Made by a program: the position numbers and the translations under genes. From Triticum aestivum (taxonomy: Eukaryota > Streptophyta > Magnoliopsida > Poales > Poaceae), in NCBI RefSeq assembly GCF_018294505.1, contig NC_057795.1, positions 229,504,643-229,568,642 on the forward strand: a DNA stretch of 64,000 nucleotides, written 5' to 3'. Every line of letters begins with the position of its first letter. Positions within the stretch are counted from its first letter, which is position 1. Under the pieces are notes generated by a model. The model was not told the DNA's origin. It saw only the letters and a list, made by a program, of their open reading frames with translations, and did no database searches. This document shows positions 45,158 to 57,595 of this stretch, piece by piece.

Positions 45158-48042
45158 GTGCCAAAGATGGCACTACTTAGATCTATCGTCGCTTTTATGC
45201 ATAGCTAGGGGCATTAAACGATAGCGCTAGTTGGGAGGCAACCCAATTTTATTTTATGTTTTTTGTTTTTGCTTCTGTTTAGTAATAAATTTTTGCATCT
45301 ACCTTCTGTTTATATGTGTTTTCATGTTTTCATTAGTGTTTGTGCCAAGTACAACCTATAGGACAACCTATGGTGATAGTTAATTTGATTCTGCTGAAAA
45401 ACAGAAACTTTGCGCGCATGAAAATAATTTTAGTAATTCACAAAAAAGTGATTTTGCGTTGATTCCTTTTTATGTAGATCAATAGACAAATTTCCCAGGA
45501 CTAACTATTTTGGTAGGATTTTTATAGTTCCTGAAGTATTCGAGAGTTACAGATTGCTACAGATTGTTCTGTTTTTGACAGATTCTGTCTTTCGTGTGTT
45601 GTTTGCTTATTTTGATGCATCTATGGCTACTATGTAAGGTTATGAACCATAGAGAACTTGGAATACATTAGTTTTAACACCAATATAAATAAAGAATGAT
45701 TTCATTACAGTACCTTATGTGGTGGTTTTTCTTTCTTGCACTAACGGAGCTTATGAGATTTCCTATTGAGTATTCTGTTGTGAAGTTTTCATGTTTTGAT
45801 GGACTATGGAATAAGGAGTGGCAAGAGCCTAAGCTTGGGGATGCCCATGGCACCCCAAGATATTTAAGATTAGCCAAAAGCCTAAGCTTGGGGATGCCCC
45901 AGAAGGCATCCCCTCTTTCGTCTTCATTTATCGGTAACTTTACTTGGAGCTATGGTTTTATTCGCCACATGATATGTGTTTTGCTTGGAGCGTCTTGTAT
46001 GATATTAGTCTTTTCTTTTTAGTTTACCACAATCATCCTTGCTGTACACACCTTTTGGGAAGAAGCTCACTTGATTAGAATTTATTAGAATACTCTATGT
46101 GCTTCACTTATATCTTTTGAGCTAGATAGTGTTTGCTCTAGTGCTTCACTTAAATCTTTTAGAGCACGGAGGTGGCTTAATTTTGTAGAAATTGTTAGTA
46201 TCTCATGCCTCACTTATATTATTTTGAGAGACTCTTAGAACAGCATGGTATTTGCTATGGTTATAAAATTGGTCCTAGAATGATGCGCATCCAATTTGGG
46301 TATAATAAAAACTATCATAGGAAGGGAATTGGATGCTACGATCAATTTGATACTAGATAATTGTTTTGAGATATGGAGGTAGTGATATTAGAGTCATGCT
46401 AGTTGGGTGATCATGAATTTAAAGAATGATTGTGTTGAAGTTAGCAAGTCCCATAGCATGCACGTATGGTGAAAGTTGTGTAACAAATTTGAAACATGGG
46501 GTGTTCTTAGATTGTGCATCCTTATGAGTGGCGGTCGGGGACGAGCGATGGTCTTTTCCTACCAATCTATCCCCCTAGGAGCATGCGTGTAGTGCTTGGT
46601 TTTTGATGACTTGTAGATTTTTGCAATAAGTATATGAGTTCTTTTTTGACTAATGTTGAGTCCATGGATTATACGCACTCTCACCCTTCCATCATTGCTA
46701 GCCTCTTTGGTACCGTGCATTGCCCTTTCTCTCCTTCAGAGTTGGTGCAAACTTCGCTGGTGCATCCAAACCCCGTGATACGATACACTCTATTACACAT
46801 AAACCTCCTTATATCTTCCTCAAAACAGCCACCATACCTACCTATTATGGCATTTCCATAGCCATTCCGAGATATATTGCCGTGCAACTTTTCACCGTTC
46901 CATTTATCATCATGACACGCATCATCATTGTCATATTGCCTTGCATGATCATGTAGTTGACATCGTATTTGTGGCAAAGCCACCATGTATAATTTTTCAT
47001 ACATGTCACTCTTGATTCAGTGCCCATCCCAGTATACCGCCGGAGGCATTCATATAGAGTCATATCTTGTTCTAGTCTTGGGTTGTAAATTCATGAGTTG
47101 TAAATAAATAAAAGTGTGATGATCATCATTATTAGAGAATTGTCCCCAAACAAAAAAAGGAAAGGCCAAGAAAAAAAAGAAAGGCCAAGAAAAAAAAGGA
47201 AATGAAAAAAAGCCAAAAAAAGAAAGGCCCAAAAAAGGAAAAAAACAAAAAAGAAAATAGAAATAAAAAGGGGACAATGTTACTATCCTTTTCCACACTT
47301 GTGCTTCAAAGTAGCACCATGTTCTTCATATAGCGAGTCTCATATGTTGTCACTTTCATATAATAGTGGGAATTTTTCATTATAGAACTTGGCTTGCATA
47401 TTCCTACGATGGGCTTCCTCAAAATGCCCTAGGTCCTCGTGAGCAAGCAAGTTGGATGCACACCCACTAGTTTCTTTTGTTGAGCTTTCATACATTTATA
47501 GCTCTAGTGCATTGGTTGCATGGCAATCCCTACTCCTCATGTTGACATCAATTGATGGGCATCTACATAGCCCGTTGATTATCCTTGTCAATGTGAGACT
47601 TTCTCCTTTTTTTTCTTCTCCACACAATCCCTATCGTCATATTCTATTCCACCCATAGTGCTATATCCATGGCTCAGGCTCATGTATTGCGTGAAAGTTG
47701 AAAAAGGTTGAGATTATTTAAGTACGAAACAATTGCTTGGCTTGTCATCGGGGGTGTATAAGATGGGAGCATTTTTGTGTGACGAAAATGAAGCATAGCC
47801 TAACTATATGATTTTGTAGGGATGAACTTTCTTTAGCCATGTTATTTTGAGAAGACATGATTGCTTTGATTAGTATGCTTGAAGTATTAATGTTTCTTAT
47901 GTCAATATAAACTTTTATTTTGAATCATTTGGATCTGAATATTCACGCCACAATAAAGAAAATTACATTGAGAATTATGCTAGGTAGCATTCCACATCAA
48001 AATTCTGTTTTTATCATTTACCTACTCGAGGACGAGCAGGAA
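45158..48042 (+). other. Non-coding 3' region of the Athila-type element
   Basis: No supported ORF. It contains two copies of CCTAAGCTTGGGGATGCCC (about 45829-45847 and 45883-45901), near-copies of the functional PPT. Around 46098-46240 are three related GTGCTTCACTTATATCTTTT-like units. At 47150-47275 is a purine-rich block built of AAAGGCCAAGAAAAAAA-like repeats. Confidence 0.7.
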
Positions 48043-48059
48043 TTAAGCTTGGGGATGCT
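48043..48059 (+). other. Polypurine tract of the Athila-type element
   Basis: TTAAGCTTGGGGATGCT adjoins the TGATATGTCTCC start of the 3' LTR. Confidence 0.75.
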
Positions 48060-49629
48060 TGATATGTCTCCAACGCATCTATAATTTTTTTTGTTCCATG
48101 CTATTATATTACCGTTTTGGATGTTTATGGGCTTTACTTTACACATTTATATCATTTTTGGGACTAACCTACTAACCGGAGGCCCAACCCGTATTGCTGT
48201 TTTTTTTTTGCCTATTTCAGTGTTTCGAAGAAAAGGAATATCAAACAGAGTCCAAACAGAATGAAACCTTTGGGAGCGTGATTTTTGGAACAAATGTGAT
48301 CCAGAGGACTTGGAGTGGAAGTCAAGCAACAGCTGAGGCGGCCACGAGGGTGGAGGGCGCCCCCCAACTAGGCGCACCCCTATCTTGTGGGCCCCTCGGG
48401 CGTCCACCGACCTACTTCTTCCTCCTATATATACCCACGTACCCCGAGAACATCAGTACAGACCACGAAAACCTAATTCCACTGTCGTAACCTTCTGTAT
48501 CCGCAAGATCCCATCTTGGAGCCTTTGCCGGCGCTTCGATGGAGGGGGAATCGATCACGGAGGGCCTCTACATCATCCCCAAGGCCTCTCCGATGAGTTG
48601 TGAGTAGTTTACCACAGACCTTCGGGTCCATAGTTATTAGCTAGATGGCTTCTTCTCTCTTTGAATCTCAATACCATGTTCTCCTCGATCTTCTTAGAGA
48701 TCTATTCGATGTAACTCTTTTTTGCGGTGTGTTTGTCGAGATACGGTGAATTGTGGGTTTATGATCAAGTTTATCTATGAGAAATATTTGAATCTCCTCT
48801 GAATTATTTTATGTGTGATTAAGTTATCTTTGCAAGTCTCTTCGAATTATCAGTTTGGTTTGGCCTACTAGATTGATCTTTCTTGCAATGGGAGAAGTGC
48901 TTAGCTTTGGGTTCAATCTTGCGGTGTCCTTTTCCAGTGACAACAGGGGCAGCAAGGCACGTATTGTATTGTTGCCATCGAGGATAAAAAGATGGGGTTT
49001 ATATCATATTGCATGAGTTTATCCCTCTACATCATGTCATCTTTCTTAATGTGTTACTCTGTTCTTTATGAACTTAATACTCTAGATGCATGCTTGATAG
49101 CGATTGATGTGTGGAGTAATAGTAGTAGATGCAGGCAGGAGTCGGTCTACTTGTCACGGACGTGATGCCTATGTACATGATCATGCCTAGATAATCTCAT
49201 AATTATTCGCTTTTCTATCAATTGCTCGACAGTAATTTGTTCACCCACCGTAATACTTATGCTATCTTGAGAGAAGCCACTAGTGAAACCTATGGCCCCG
49301 GGTCTATCTCTTATCATATAAGATTTCAAGTTACTTTTATTTGCATCTTTACTTTTCCAATCTATATTATAAAATACCAAAAATATATTTATCTTATCAT
49401 ATTATCTCTATCAGATCTCACTTTCCCAAGTGGCCATGAAGGGATTGACAACCCCTTTATTACGTTGGTTGCGAGTTGTTGTTTGTTTGTGTAGGTGCGT
49501 GGGACTTCAAAGGAGCCTCCTACTGGATTGATACCTTGGTTCTCAAAAACTGAGGGAAATACTTATGCTACTATTGTTGCATCACCCTTTCCTCTTCAAG
49601 GAAAACCAATGCAAGCTCAAGACGTAGCA
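48060..49629 (+). repeat. 3' LTR of the Athila-type element
   Basis: 1570 bp, with TATA box CTATATATAC at 48425-48434. Aligns over its full length with 41303-42878. Confidence 0.93.
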
Positions 49630-49634
49630 GTCCC
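49630..49634. repeat. Right target-site duplication GTCCC of the Athila-type element
   Basis: Matches 41298-41302. Confidence 0.9.
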
Positions 49635-49652
49635 CCACCATGCTTGGGGCCA

Positions 49653-50200
49653 TTACTCACCGGCCTTAGAGCGATCCCTCACTGCCATTGAGGTAGGAGC
49701 CACCTGCTCCGACTGACCCCTGAGAATGGATGATCTCGTATTCCGAGATGCCTCCACGAGACCCCTCGGGCTCCTCCCGGAGGGGCGAATGCGCACGGCT
49801 GGTGTGAGGGTGAGCGTCTTGAGGCGTCTGTGCAACTGGCGTGACGCAGAAAGGTGTTGTGCCTTCGCAGGGGGCGTCGAGTAGTTCGGCGACGTGGGAG
49901 AGCAGGGCGTCACGGCCGCCCTCGGCCAGCCTGCAGCGCAACAACTCATGGGCCATGATGAATGCGGCTCGCGTGTTCGCCTACTCCAGCAAGTGTGCAG
50001 GGACGTCACCGTGGCATAGCTGGAGGATCTTGCCATCGCTCGGTTGCAGCGCTGAGTGGGAGGGTATGGAAGTGGCCCATGGCACTGGTGGCTGCTATCA
50101 TCGGCGCCCATCCCTGCTCTGGCAAGCAGGAGGTGATGACGAACCTCGCGGTTGGGCAGAGTCGCCTAGGTGACGTGGGCAGCCCATTGCTCGTTGCTAG
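49653..50200 (-). pseudogene. Gag N-terminal remnant of the Tat-type element
   Basis: The minus frame 49956-49666 (MAHELLRCRLAEGGRDALLS, SHVAELLDAPCEG) lies just inside the 5' LTR, where Tat gag starts, and has the Ala/Leu/Arg-rich style of such N-termini. It is cut on its 3' side by the Athila insertion at 49634. The overlapping frame 50111-49653 is probably a shadow. Confidence 0.45.
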
Positions 50201-50292
50201 CTCGCGGAAATTCCGCCATATGGACCGCAAAGTGGGGGTGAAGCGACCGATGGAAGAGAAGCTTCGACACACCCCCTACCTAGCGTTCCAAA

Positions 50293-50762
50293 TGCCGAAT
50301 TCTAGGCTTCGCGGACCCAAGAAAGGTTTGAACTCAAGGGCGTGTGCGAAGAACACAACCTCTCAAGCCTCCCGATCCACTGCTCTCACGACCTAGCTCG
50401 ATGAACACGACAGAGAAAGAGACGATAGTTTACCTAGGTTCGGGCCACCTTGCGGTGTAATACCCTACTCCTCCTTTGTGGTGGATTGGCCTCGCGAGGG
50501 GCTAAGGATGAACTAGTACAATTGGAAGAACAGCCTCAGGAGGCGTGTTCTTGTGATGAGCTCTTGGTGGTTTGATGAGCTGATCACCTGGTGAGGCCGC
50601 TCCCTTGGGAGGTCTTGATGTCACCCGCCTCGCGAGGCTTGGCCCCTTGCGAGGGTCTTCTCTTGCCGTATTCGAAGCTGGGCCATACCGGGCCATCGAT
50701 GAAGCCACGTTGTGGGCCGCAGGCAGGCAAGTCTGGGTATCCTGGTTCCCAGAACGTCGACA
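50293..50762 (-). repeat. 5' LTR of the Tat-type element, internally deleted
   Basis: About 470 bp. It aligns with both ends of 35615-36518 but lacks the middle 440 bp. The join lies at GGTGAG/GCCGCT near 50593-50600. The last CA (50761-50762) is shared with the flanking sequence. Confidence 0.85.
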
Positions 50763-51696
50763 CTCTCCAAGGCAGATAAGGCCATAGCTCCAAGGGAATG
50801 CATGACATTCACACTTGAGGAGCCAAGTGATACAGAGGCTGCTGCAGGAAAGAAGAAGAAGAGGGCTAGGAAGACTACTGCCTATGTCATTGGCAAACCC
50901 TCCATGGTTGATGATGATGATGAGGATCATGATGATGATGAGGAGGAACCAGCAGCTGATGCACCTCCAGCAAAGACTCAGAAGCTCATGTCTAATGCAA
51001 CCAAGACTGCTTCCTAGACCAAGTCCAAGCCCAAAGCTCCAGCACCTAAGAGATCCACGAGGAACATTTCAGCTAGTGAGAAGAAAAAGGCCCAGTGCCT
51101 GAGGCTGAGATTGATGATGAGCCACTAGTGCTCAAAAAGTTGAAGCCAAAGATTCCTGACCATGACAACACACATCCAGTTGTAGAGAACATGATGGTCA
51201 GGAAGGATAAAGGCTCGCGAGAGTAGAGGATGGCTGATCCATATTCTGTTAGGAGGAGGACTGCATGTGATTATCGTTTCCACACACGAGAGCAACAAGG
51301 TCTAGAGAAACTATGCTACTTGACAAGAAGCCAATTTTCAGTGTAATGAAGTGGGTGGACTAGAAGTATATTGATGCTAATGAGAATCACTTCCCCCATG
51401 TTCATGAGAGCTTCAGGCTTGAAGGAGTTGATGTCTTTGTTGGGAAGAAGCTCAAAGAGTGGAATGATGCGATGATGCAATTCTACTCCACGACACATTT
51501 TTATCCAAATGGCAAAATTGTGTGGATGACTGAGGGATCCAAATATCAGTCAGCCATCTCATAATGGGATGAAGTTCTTGGCGCTCCAAAGGAGGAGCAT
51601 GATGATATTGATGTCTATGGCAAGCCCAGGATGGATCACAATTCTGTGGCTAACATGTACAAGCCCATTCCCAAGAAATATCTTGACATGCACAAG
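50763..51696 (+). pseudogene. Sirevirus env-like ORF, C-terminal part
   Basis: It begins with a Lys-rich then acidic stretch (GKKKKRARKTTAYVIGK, DDDDEDHDDDEEE) and continues in shifting frames with ADPYSVRRRTACDYRFHTRE, then HVHESFRLEGVDVFVGKKLK and THFYPNGKIVWMTEG. I recall similar protein in the env-like part of plant Sireviruses and in proteins annotated 'putative plant transposon protein'. There are several in-frame stops (for example 51015-51017) and frame changes. The piece ends at 51696 where a CACTA end begins. Confidence 0.55.
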
Positions 51697-52156
51697 CACT
51701 ACAAAAAAAAGAAACTTTCATGACATTTTGGGCCGAACGAAAAAAATGTCATGCTTATGACAATTCTATGATGATAATTGTGACAAAAGCATGTATCATC
51801 ATAAATGTGGTGGGATACTACTTCTATGACAAAAAATCATGACAGAAAATGGGCTTTTCATCCTGGGCGGGCCGGGGACGCACTTGCATGACATTCTTTG
51901 GGCCGTCCATGACCGAAAAAATTGTGGTAGAAGTTAGGGCGAGGAAAATTTTGGGGAGTTCCCATTATGGTGGGTGGTCAGGGCCGAGCGATGCACGGAG
52001 GGATTGCGTGTTTCTCTTGTACACGTACGCACGCATGTGCGAGGTATTGGGCTCTAACTAAACTCGAGCGAGGCGTTCGCATACTAAAGCCAAGCGATTG
52101 CACTAGCTACGTTACTGAACTCGAGCGATCGACCCCTGGCTGTTAACAGAACCTAA
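51697..52156 (+). mobile_element. CACTA (En/Spm) transposon terminus
   Basis: The sequence starts CACTACAAAAAAAAGAAACT and contains the subterminal TGTCAT/ATGACA words typical of wheat CACTA ends (for example ATGACATTTTGGGCC, TCATGACAGAAAATGGGC). Only this end is in the window. The element is interrupted at 52157 by an LTR, and its other end lies beyond 64000 or is lost. Transposase is not visible. Confidence 0.85.
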
Positions 52157-55100
52157 TGTCACGCCCAATATGCGATCCTATCCGAGAGGAACTCCAAGGT
52201 CCCACCAAGGGTAGAGCCGCATATTGAAGACACTTTTGCAAGGTAGATATCATTACATCGTACCATTACATAATAGCTGGGGATACATACAAAGGCATAC
52301 AAAAGCCACATGAATACATCAAACATCCTACTGAAGAGCAACCTCTCACTACGGATGAAACACAAACAAAAACTCAAACGACATCCACCCTGCTAGCCTA
52401 GGCTGCCGACCAGGAACCTATCCCATCATCGAAAAAGAAGAAGCAGAAGAAGAACTCCAAAACAAGTAAACATCGCTCTCACGTCATGATCATCGCAATA
52501 CCTATACATGCAACTATTGTTGTAGTAATCTGTGAGCCATGAGGACTCAACAATCCCATTAGCATGGGTATCAAGACTAGCAAAGCTTAATGGGTATGGA
52601 ATGGATAGGTGGTGAGGTTGCAGTAAGCGACTAAGCATTGTATAGTAGCTAATTACGAGTACAAGAATAAGATGAGAAACTACGCAAATAGTTGCAAACT
52701 AGTAATGATCAAGAAGTGATCCTGAACTACTTATGTTCAAACATAACCCTCCGTGTTCTCTTCTCGAACTCACTCGAAAAGATATAGTCACGGTTACCCA
52801 TGCAGTTGGTGTATTTTAATTCGAATCTGGTGTCAAGTTCTTTACTACCGGATATTAAAAATTCCCGTCTGCCACATAACCGCAGGCACGACTTTCGAAA
52901 GATTAGACCCTGCAGGGGTGTCCCAACTTAGTTCTTCACAAACTCTCATGACCAAGGGAGGAAAATCCTCCTCCCAGAACAACCCGATCAAACTCGGAAT
53001 CCCAGTTCATAAGACATTTCAACAATGGCAAAACAAATTCAGCAAGACCTCTCGACGTGCCGACACCCTGATAGTAGCAGCGCGTATCTCGTCTCAGTCC
53101 ACGGTCGGATGAGCACAGGATACAACAACTGAGACCCGAGTTCCCCCGGGGGAAGCCGCACACGACTCTAGTTTGGACCAGCACCAACATCACTAGCCCC
53201 CTGTATTATGTGGAATAAATAATCCTCGGGTTCATGATGCCCTATGAGTTAATTAATTAATTCAGTATTATTATGTTGGCAAATGTTAAAACCAATGTTG
53301 GGCCTTGCTGGAAGAGTTTTATTAAAAGCGAACTATCAAGGGGGGGGCATAAACCTCGACCGTGTTAGGAACGCAAAATCAAGGAACATAACATCGGTAT
53401 GACGGAAGCTAGGGCGGTAAGAGTGGAACAAAACACCGGGCAAAAGGCCGAGCCCTCCACCCTTTACCAAGTATATATGTGCATTAATTAAATAAGAGAT
53501 ATTGTGATATCCCAAGGTATCCATGTTCCAACAAGGAACAACCTGCTACTGCACCTGCAACTAGCAACGCTATAAGAGGGGCTGACCGAAGCGGTAACAT
53601 AGCCAAACAACGGTTGCTAGGATGGTGGAAAAGGCTAGAGGCTGTTTCATGGCATATTGGGAGGCTTGATAAGCAAGTGGTGGGTAGTGCGACATAGTGA
53701 TTGCATCGAGACAACTAGAAAAGCAAAGATAGTAGTGAGATCCAGGGTGACAGTCATCTTGCCTGAAATCCCGCTAGGAAGAAGAGCGAGTCCATGAAGA
53801 AGACGAACGGGCATAGACGAACCAAGCATAGCCGAACGAATCCTCACGATCGTAATGAAATAGGAACTTACGAGAAGAAGCACAACCGGAAAGAAGCAAA
53901 CAACATGGTAAACACACAAGCATGAACATTACATGGGAAAGAACACATGCTACATGCACGAGGAACATGAATGCATATGAAGAATGCAAAAGACGGAGCT
54001 GAGGGGCCACCGGTACGAGGGATACGACAATGGGAAAGAAATGATGGAGACAAGATGGATATGGAAAGAATCTTGGTAACCCAAGCATGGCACTGAAAAT
54101 ATTGGAAGATTTTGGGTGAAATCTATATAAAGATCACCAGAAAGGGATGCATGGAGCCCAAACAGTGAGCAAAACAATATGCAATGCAAAACTGACATTA
54201 ACAACAACATGCCACATTAGATGCAACATTTAGTTATGATGAAAAACTTGAACATGGAAACAAATGGCATTGCAGGATAGTGCATAACATAGGCTACAAA
54301 ATATGATTACTGAGCTAATTCTAAAACTCAATATATTATCATCAAAACAAAATGGAAAAAAGGCAAATGATAATAGTTTTACAGACTTGGCAGAAATTTA
54401 CTGAACATGGCAAAATAGATTCAGATGGCAATGTTTAGAGCTAGTAAACTACATGTTACAGGAACCTATCATGGCAAACATGAGCATGTCAGGCTTGTAC
54501 TAAATGTACTTTAAAAAAATCCCTCACTGAACATGTTCCAGAAACACATAGATTTGATGGCAGATTGAATGCAAAATGGCAAGTGATATAAATTGTTTCA
54601 GACTTGGTGAAAATGACTACCCATGCAGAAACAAATTCATGAAGGCATGCTTGCAAGCTTGTGTCACTCACCACAAAGCATATCATGGCATGTAATAAAA
54701 TCTAGCAGTAAGTAGACATGATTCTAAGCATGTTCATGTACCATATCATCACATATCATGTTTGCATTTAATTACACAAAAATGACAAAACAACAAAGTA
54801 ATGTAAAAATGACATGTGTGCAAACTTGCTCAACTGATGAAATGGATGCCATAGATGGATTGGCAGGAATTTTCTACCCCAAAAACATATATAATATGTG
54901 GGGGTTGCTGTAGAAAAATACTCACTAGTGCAATAAGTGAAAACCTGCCTAAAAGGGATATGACAGAATTGGCAATTTCCATATTTGGAAACGTCCAGAA
55001 ATGGACTAGCCTCAAATGGAAAGCGGGACCTTTCCAGAAATGGAAATTCACTATGTTAAAAATGAAAGGAACAGAAAAGAGGGACTTTGGGGGAATAACA

Positions 55101-56570
55101 GGTGGGTCCTGGTTCCTTGTCTCGCTAACAAGTGGGTCCCATGGGGCCCACCTCGCAGTGCCTGCGGTTGGGCAAAACATAGAAAGCAGGGGAGCGGGCC
55201 GGCGGCGAATGGAGCATGGTGGAGGGCTCACTGGAGTTGCCTCCAGCGGCCAAACAACACAGCGGAGGGGCGCATCGGGACCGCAAGCGGATCCCGCACA
55301 CACGCGAGGCACGCACGCCATCGGACGATGATAGGAGCGTCGCCGGTGACGAGGAAATAGCGTTGGCTGCGGCAATCTCGAATTGGGCACTACGGAGGTC
55401 AAACGCGACAGCAAGGAGGGGGGTCGGCGCTACATGGTGAGGCGACCATGACGGACACACGCGGAGGAGCTAAGGAGGACGGATCACTTGTTGGGTACGG
55501 GCGCTGGCGGCGAGCGATGGTAAAGCATGCTAAAGAGGGGGAGAAGGGCATGGGGTGGCGCGTCTGCTCACCACAAGCACTATGGCGTGCTTGGCTCGGC
55601 ATGAGGAGGATGGGGTCGGCCAGAATCGTTGACAAAGCGGTGGTGACCTACGCGGAAGAAGATAAAGGGAACGTCAACGGACTTGGCATTCCGCGGGGAA
55701 GTAGTAGACGTCGGGGTCATAGACGACGTCGGGGAAGGCGACGGACAAGGTCCTGGAGGCTGAAGTCGACGGAGAGTGCACAGGCGACGAGCACGTGCTC
55801 CTGGACGTGCTCGGGATACGGCAGAAGCGGTGGATCTGGTGTCTCTCTCAACTGGCGGCGGCGGCGAGAGGGACGAGGGAACCCTAGAGAGGTAGGGGGC
55901 ACAGAGAGGGGGTTTAAAAGGGCATAGGGCGACGAGACGGAGCGGCGACGCTCTTGGCTGCGCCATGTGCGTGCGCTGCGAGGGGGACCGAGGTAGGAGA
56001 AAGCTGGGTGTGGGTGCTAGCGTGGTCCCTGACCAGTGGGGCCGCCTTGGCCATGTGTCGGCGGAGCAGGGGGCGAGTGGGTCTGCGGGTGAGAAACGGA
56101 AATGAGGGAGAGGGCGTGGGAGCAGGTGGGCCGCGGGGCGCCTGATGGGCTGCTGTTACTGGGCTGCGGCTGGCTGCTGAACTAGGAGGCCGACCCAAGT
56201 AAGCCCTTCTCCTTTTCTTTCAATTTTTGTTTATTTAAATAAACAGCTGCAAGGAAAGAAAAAAGGCCAGGGGGCTAGGAGAGGAGTTTTGCAGATATAA
56301 AAATATCCTCAAGCTCTTGGAATTATGCTCTATTTGATAAAATGGGTTTGAACATTTTTAGAGGTGGAAAATAAAACAAGTTTGAATAAAATTCAAACTT
56401 GAGGCATTTTTGAACCTAACCAAAACAACTCCAAATAGAATGAAATTTGGAAGAGAGGTTAAGGATGCGGTGTGAGATTTGCAGGGAGAAATTGAACATT
56501 ATTGGAGAAGGGAAGAGTGGCACTTGCAAAAATAAAGAAAAGAGGAGCAAGTGAGGGTGATGATGGAAGG
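52157..56570. mobile_element. Long Gypsy-like LTR inserted in the CACTA end
   Basis: It begins TGTCACGCCCAATATGCGAT, a start shared by several Triticeae Gypsy LTRs, after CCTAA (52152-52156) as candidate TSD. 4.4 kb without any pol or gag motif, which fits a very long LTR. It is cut at 56571 by the next element. The segment 55120-56200 is GC-rich, and ORFs there on both strands are composition-driven. The orientation and family are uncertain. Confidence 0.6.
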
Positions 56571-57041
56571 TGTCGGTGTCAAAACCGGCGGATCTCGGGT
56601 AGGGGGTCCCGAACTGTGCGTCTAGGCGGATGGTAACAGGAGACAAGGGACATGATGTTTTACCCAGGTTCGGGCCCTCTTGATGGAGGTAAAACCCTAC
56701 GTCCTGCTTGATTAATATTGATGATATGTGTTACAAGAGTAGATCTACCACGAGATCAAGGAGGCTAAAACCCTAGAAGCTAGCCTATGGTATGATTGTT
56801 GTTCGTCCTATGGACTAAAGCCATCCGGTTTATATAGACACCGGAGAGGGATAGGGTTACACAAAGTCGGTTACAATGGTAGGAAATCTACATATCCGTA
56901 TCGCCAAGCTTGCCTTCCACGCCAAGGAAAGTCCCATCCGGACACGGGACGAAGTCTTCAATCTTGTATCTTCATAGTCTTGGAGTCTGGCCGATGATGA
57001 TAGTTCAGCTATCCGGACACCCCTAGTCCAGAACTCTCTCA
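56571..57041 (-). repeat. 3' LTR of the Tat-type (Fatima-like) element
   Basis: 471 bp from TGTCGGTGTCAAAACCGGCG to CTCTCTCA. Confidence 0.85.
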
Positions 57042-57055
57042 GTAGCCCCTGAACC
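57042..57055 (-). other. Polypurine tract of the Fatima-like element
   Basis: The complement reads GGTTCAGGGGCTAC directly before the TGAGAG start of the LTR in element orientation. Confidence 0.7.
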
Positions 57056-57473
57056 AGGCTTCAATGACGACGAGTCCGGCGCGCATGTTGTCTTCGGCAT
57101 TGCAAGGCGGGTTCTTCCTCCGAAAAATTTATAGAAGATTGTGAACATCAGGATAGTGTCCGGCTCTACAAAAATAAATTCCACGTACCACCGTAGAGAG
57201 AATAATATTACACAAGTTCAATCTGCTGACGTATTTTGTGGCGTGACGTCACACCACTACCAAGCCTTTACTCAAATTGTTTTTATTGTTCCACCTCCGC
57301 GCGTTTAGCGAAGCGGTTTCCTTGGCACGTCTTGTCGAAGCAGAGATCGTGTTCCCCTTATTCCGGGATTCCCATCAATACGGACGTGGGTAACCCAACC
57401 GCGCCATTGATTGTGACGCTTGGGAGATAAGCGAGTTTTACCAGGCCGGTGGGGACACATGTTTTTGTCCGCC

Positions 57474-57480
57474 CATATAA
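57474..57480 (+). promoter_or_regulatory. TATA box of the antisense gene
   Basis: CATATAA followed by GGGG, about 120 bp before ATG 57596. The stretch between is CT-rich and contains no earlier ATG, as expected of a plant 5' UTR. It lies inside the retroelement on the strand opposite to the LTR transcript. Confidence 0.5.
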
Positions 57481-57595
57481 GGGGATAAAGATCCAACCCT
57501 TTTACCTGCGCCTTCTTCCTCCTTGGCTTATCCATCTCCGCGAACTCGAGCTCCAGCGCCCAAGTCCGCACTTCTCACCTCAACCTTCTCCAACT

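Larger units (their letters stand above)
41303..49629 (+). mobile_element. Athila-type Gypsy element without RT/integrase (Sabrina/WHAM-like)
   Basis: 8327 bp, LTRs 41303-42878 and 48060-49629 (TGATACGTCTCC...GACGTAGCA), TSD GTCCC. The PBS (TGGCGCCATTGCCGGGG) fits the Asp-tRNA type typical of Athila. A gag-protease region with two frameshifts (43102-45157) is followed by 2.9 kb of non-coding DNA and a PPT, with no RT, RNase H or integrase. LTR ends resemble abundant Triticeae families remembered as Sabrina or WHAM. LTR divergence is roughly 3-4% by eye. Confidence 0.9.
35615..50762 (-). mobile_element. Old Tat-type Gypsy element, minus strand, split by an Athila-type element
   Basis: LTRs at 35615-36518 and 50293-50762 share about 91-93% identity. 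In element orientation they begin TGTCG and end near TCGGCA. The purine-rich complement GGGCTCGGGGGCTTC adjoins the left LTR as PPT. The complement of 50275-50292 (TTTGGAACGCTAGGTAGG) is in PBS position. Gag-like remnants lie on the minus strand next to the right LTR, and an antisense ORF of the Tat kind lies on the plus strand next to the left LTR. No RT or integrase is recognisable. An Athila-type element occupies 41303-49629. Confidence 0.82.

Noticed and set aside
47050..47298. Phe-rich ORF on the minus strand
   Set aside because: It reads the complement of a purine-rich repeat block and is low complexity.
55016..56198. Overlapping ORFs on both strands in 55.0-56.2 kb
   Set aside because: GC-rich segment inside a long LTR. 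Frames conflict and no protein family is recognised.
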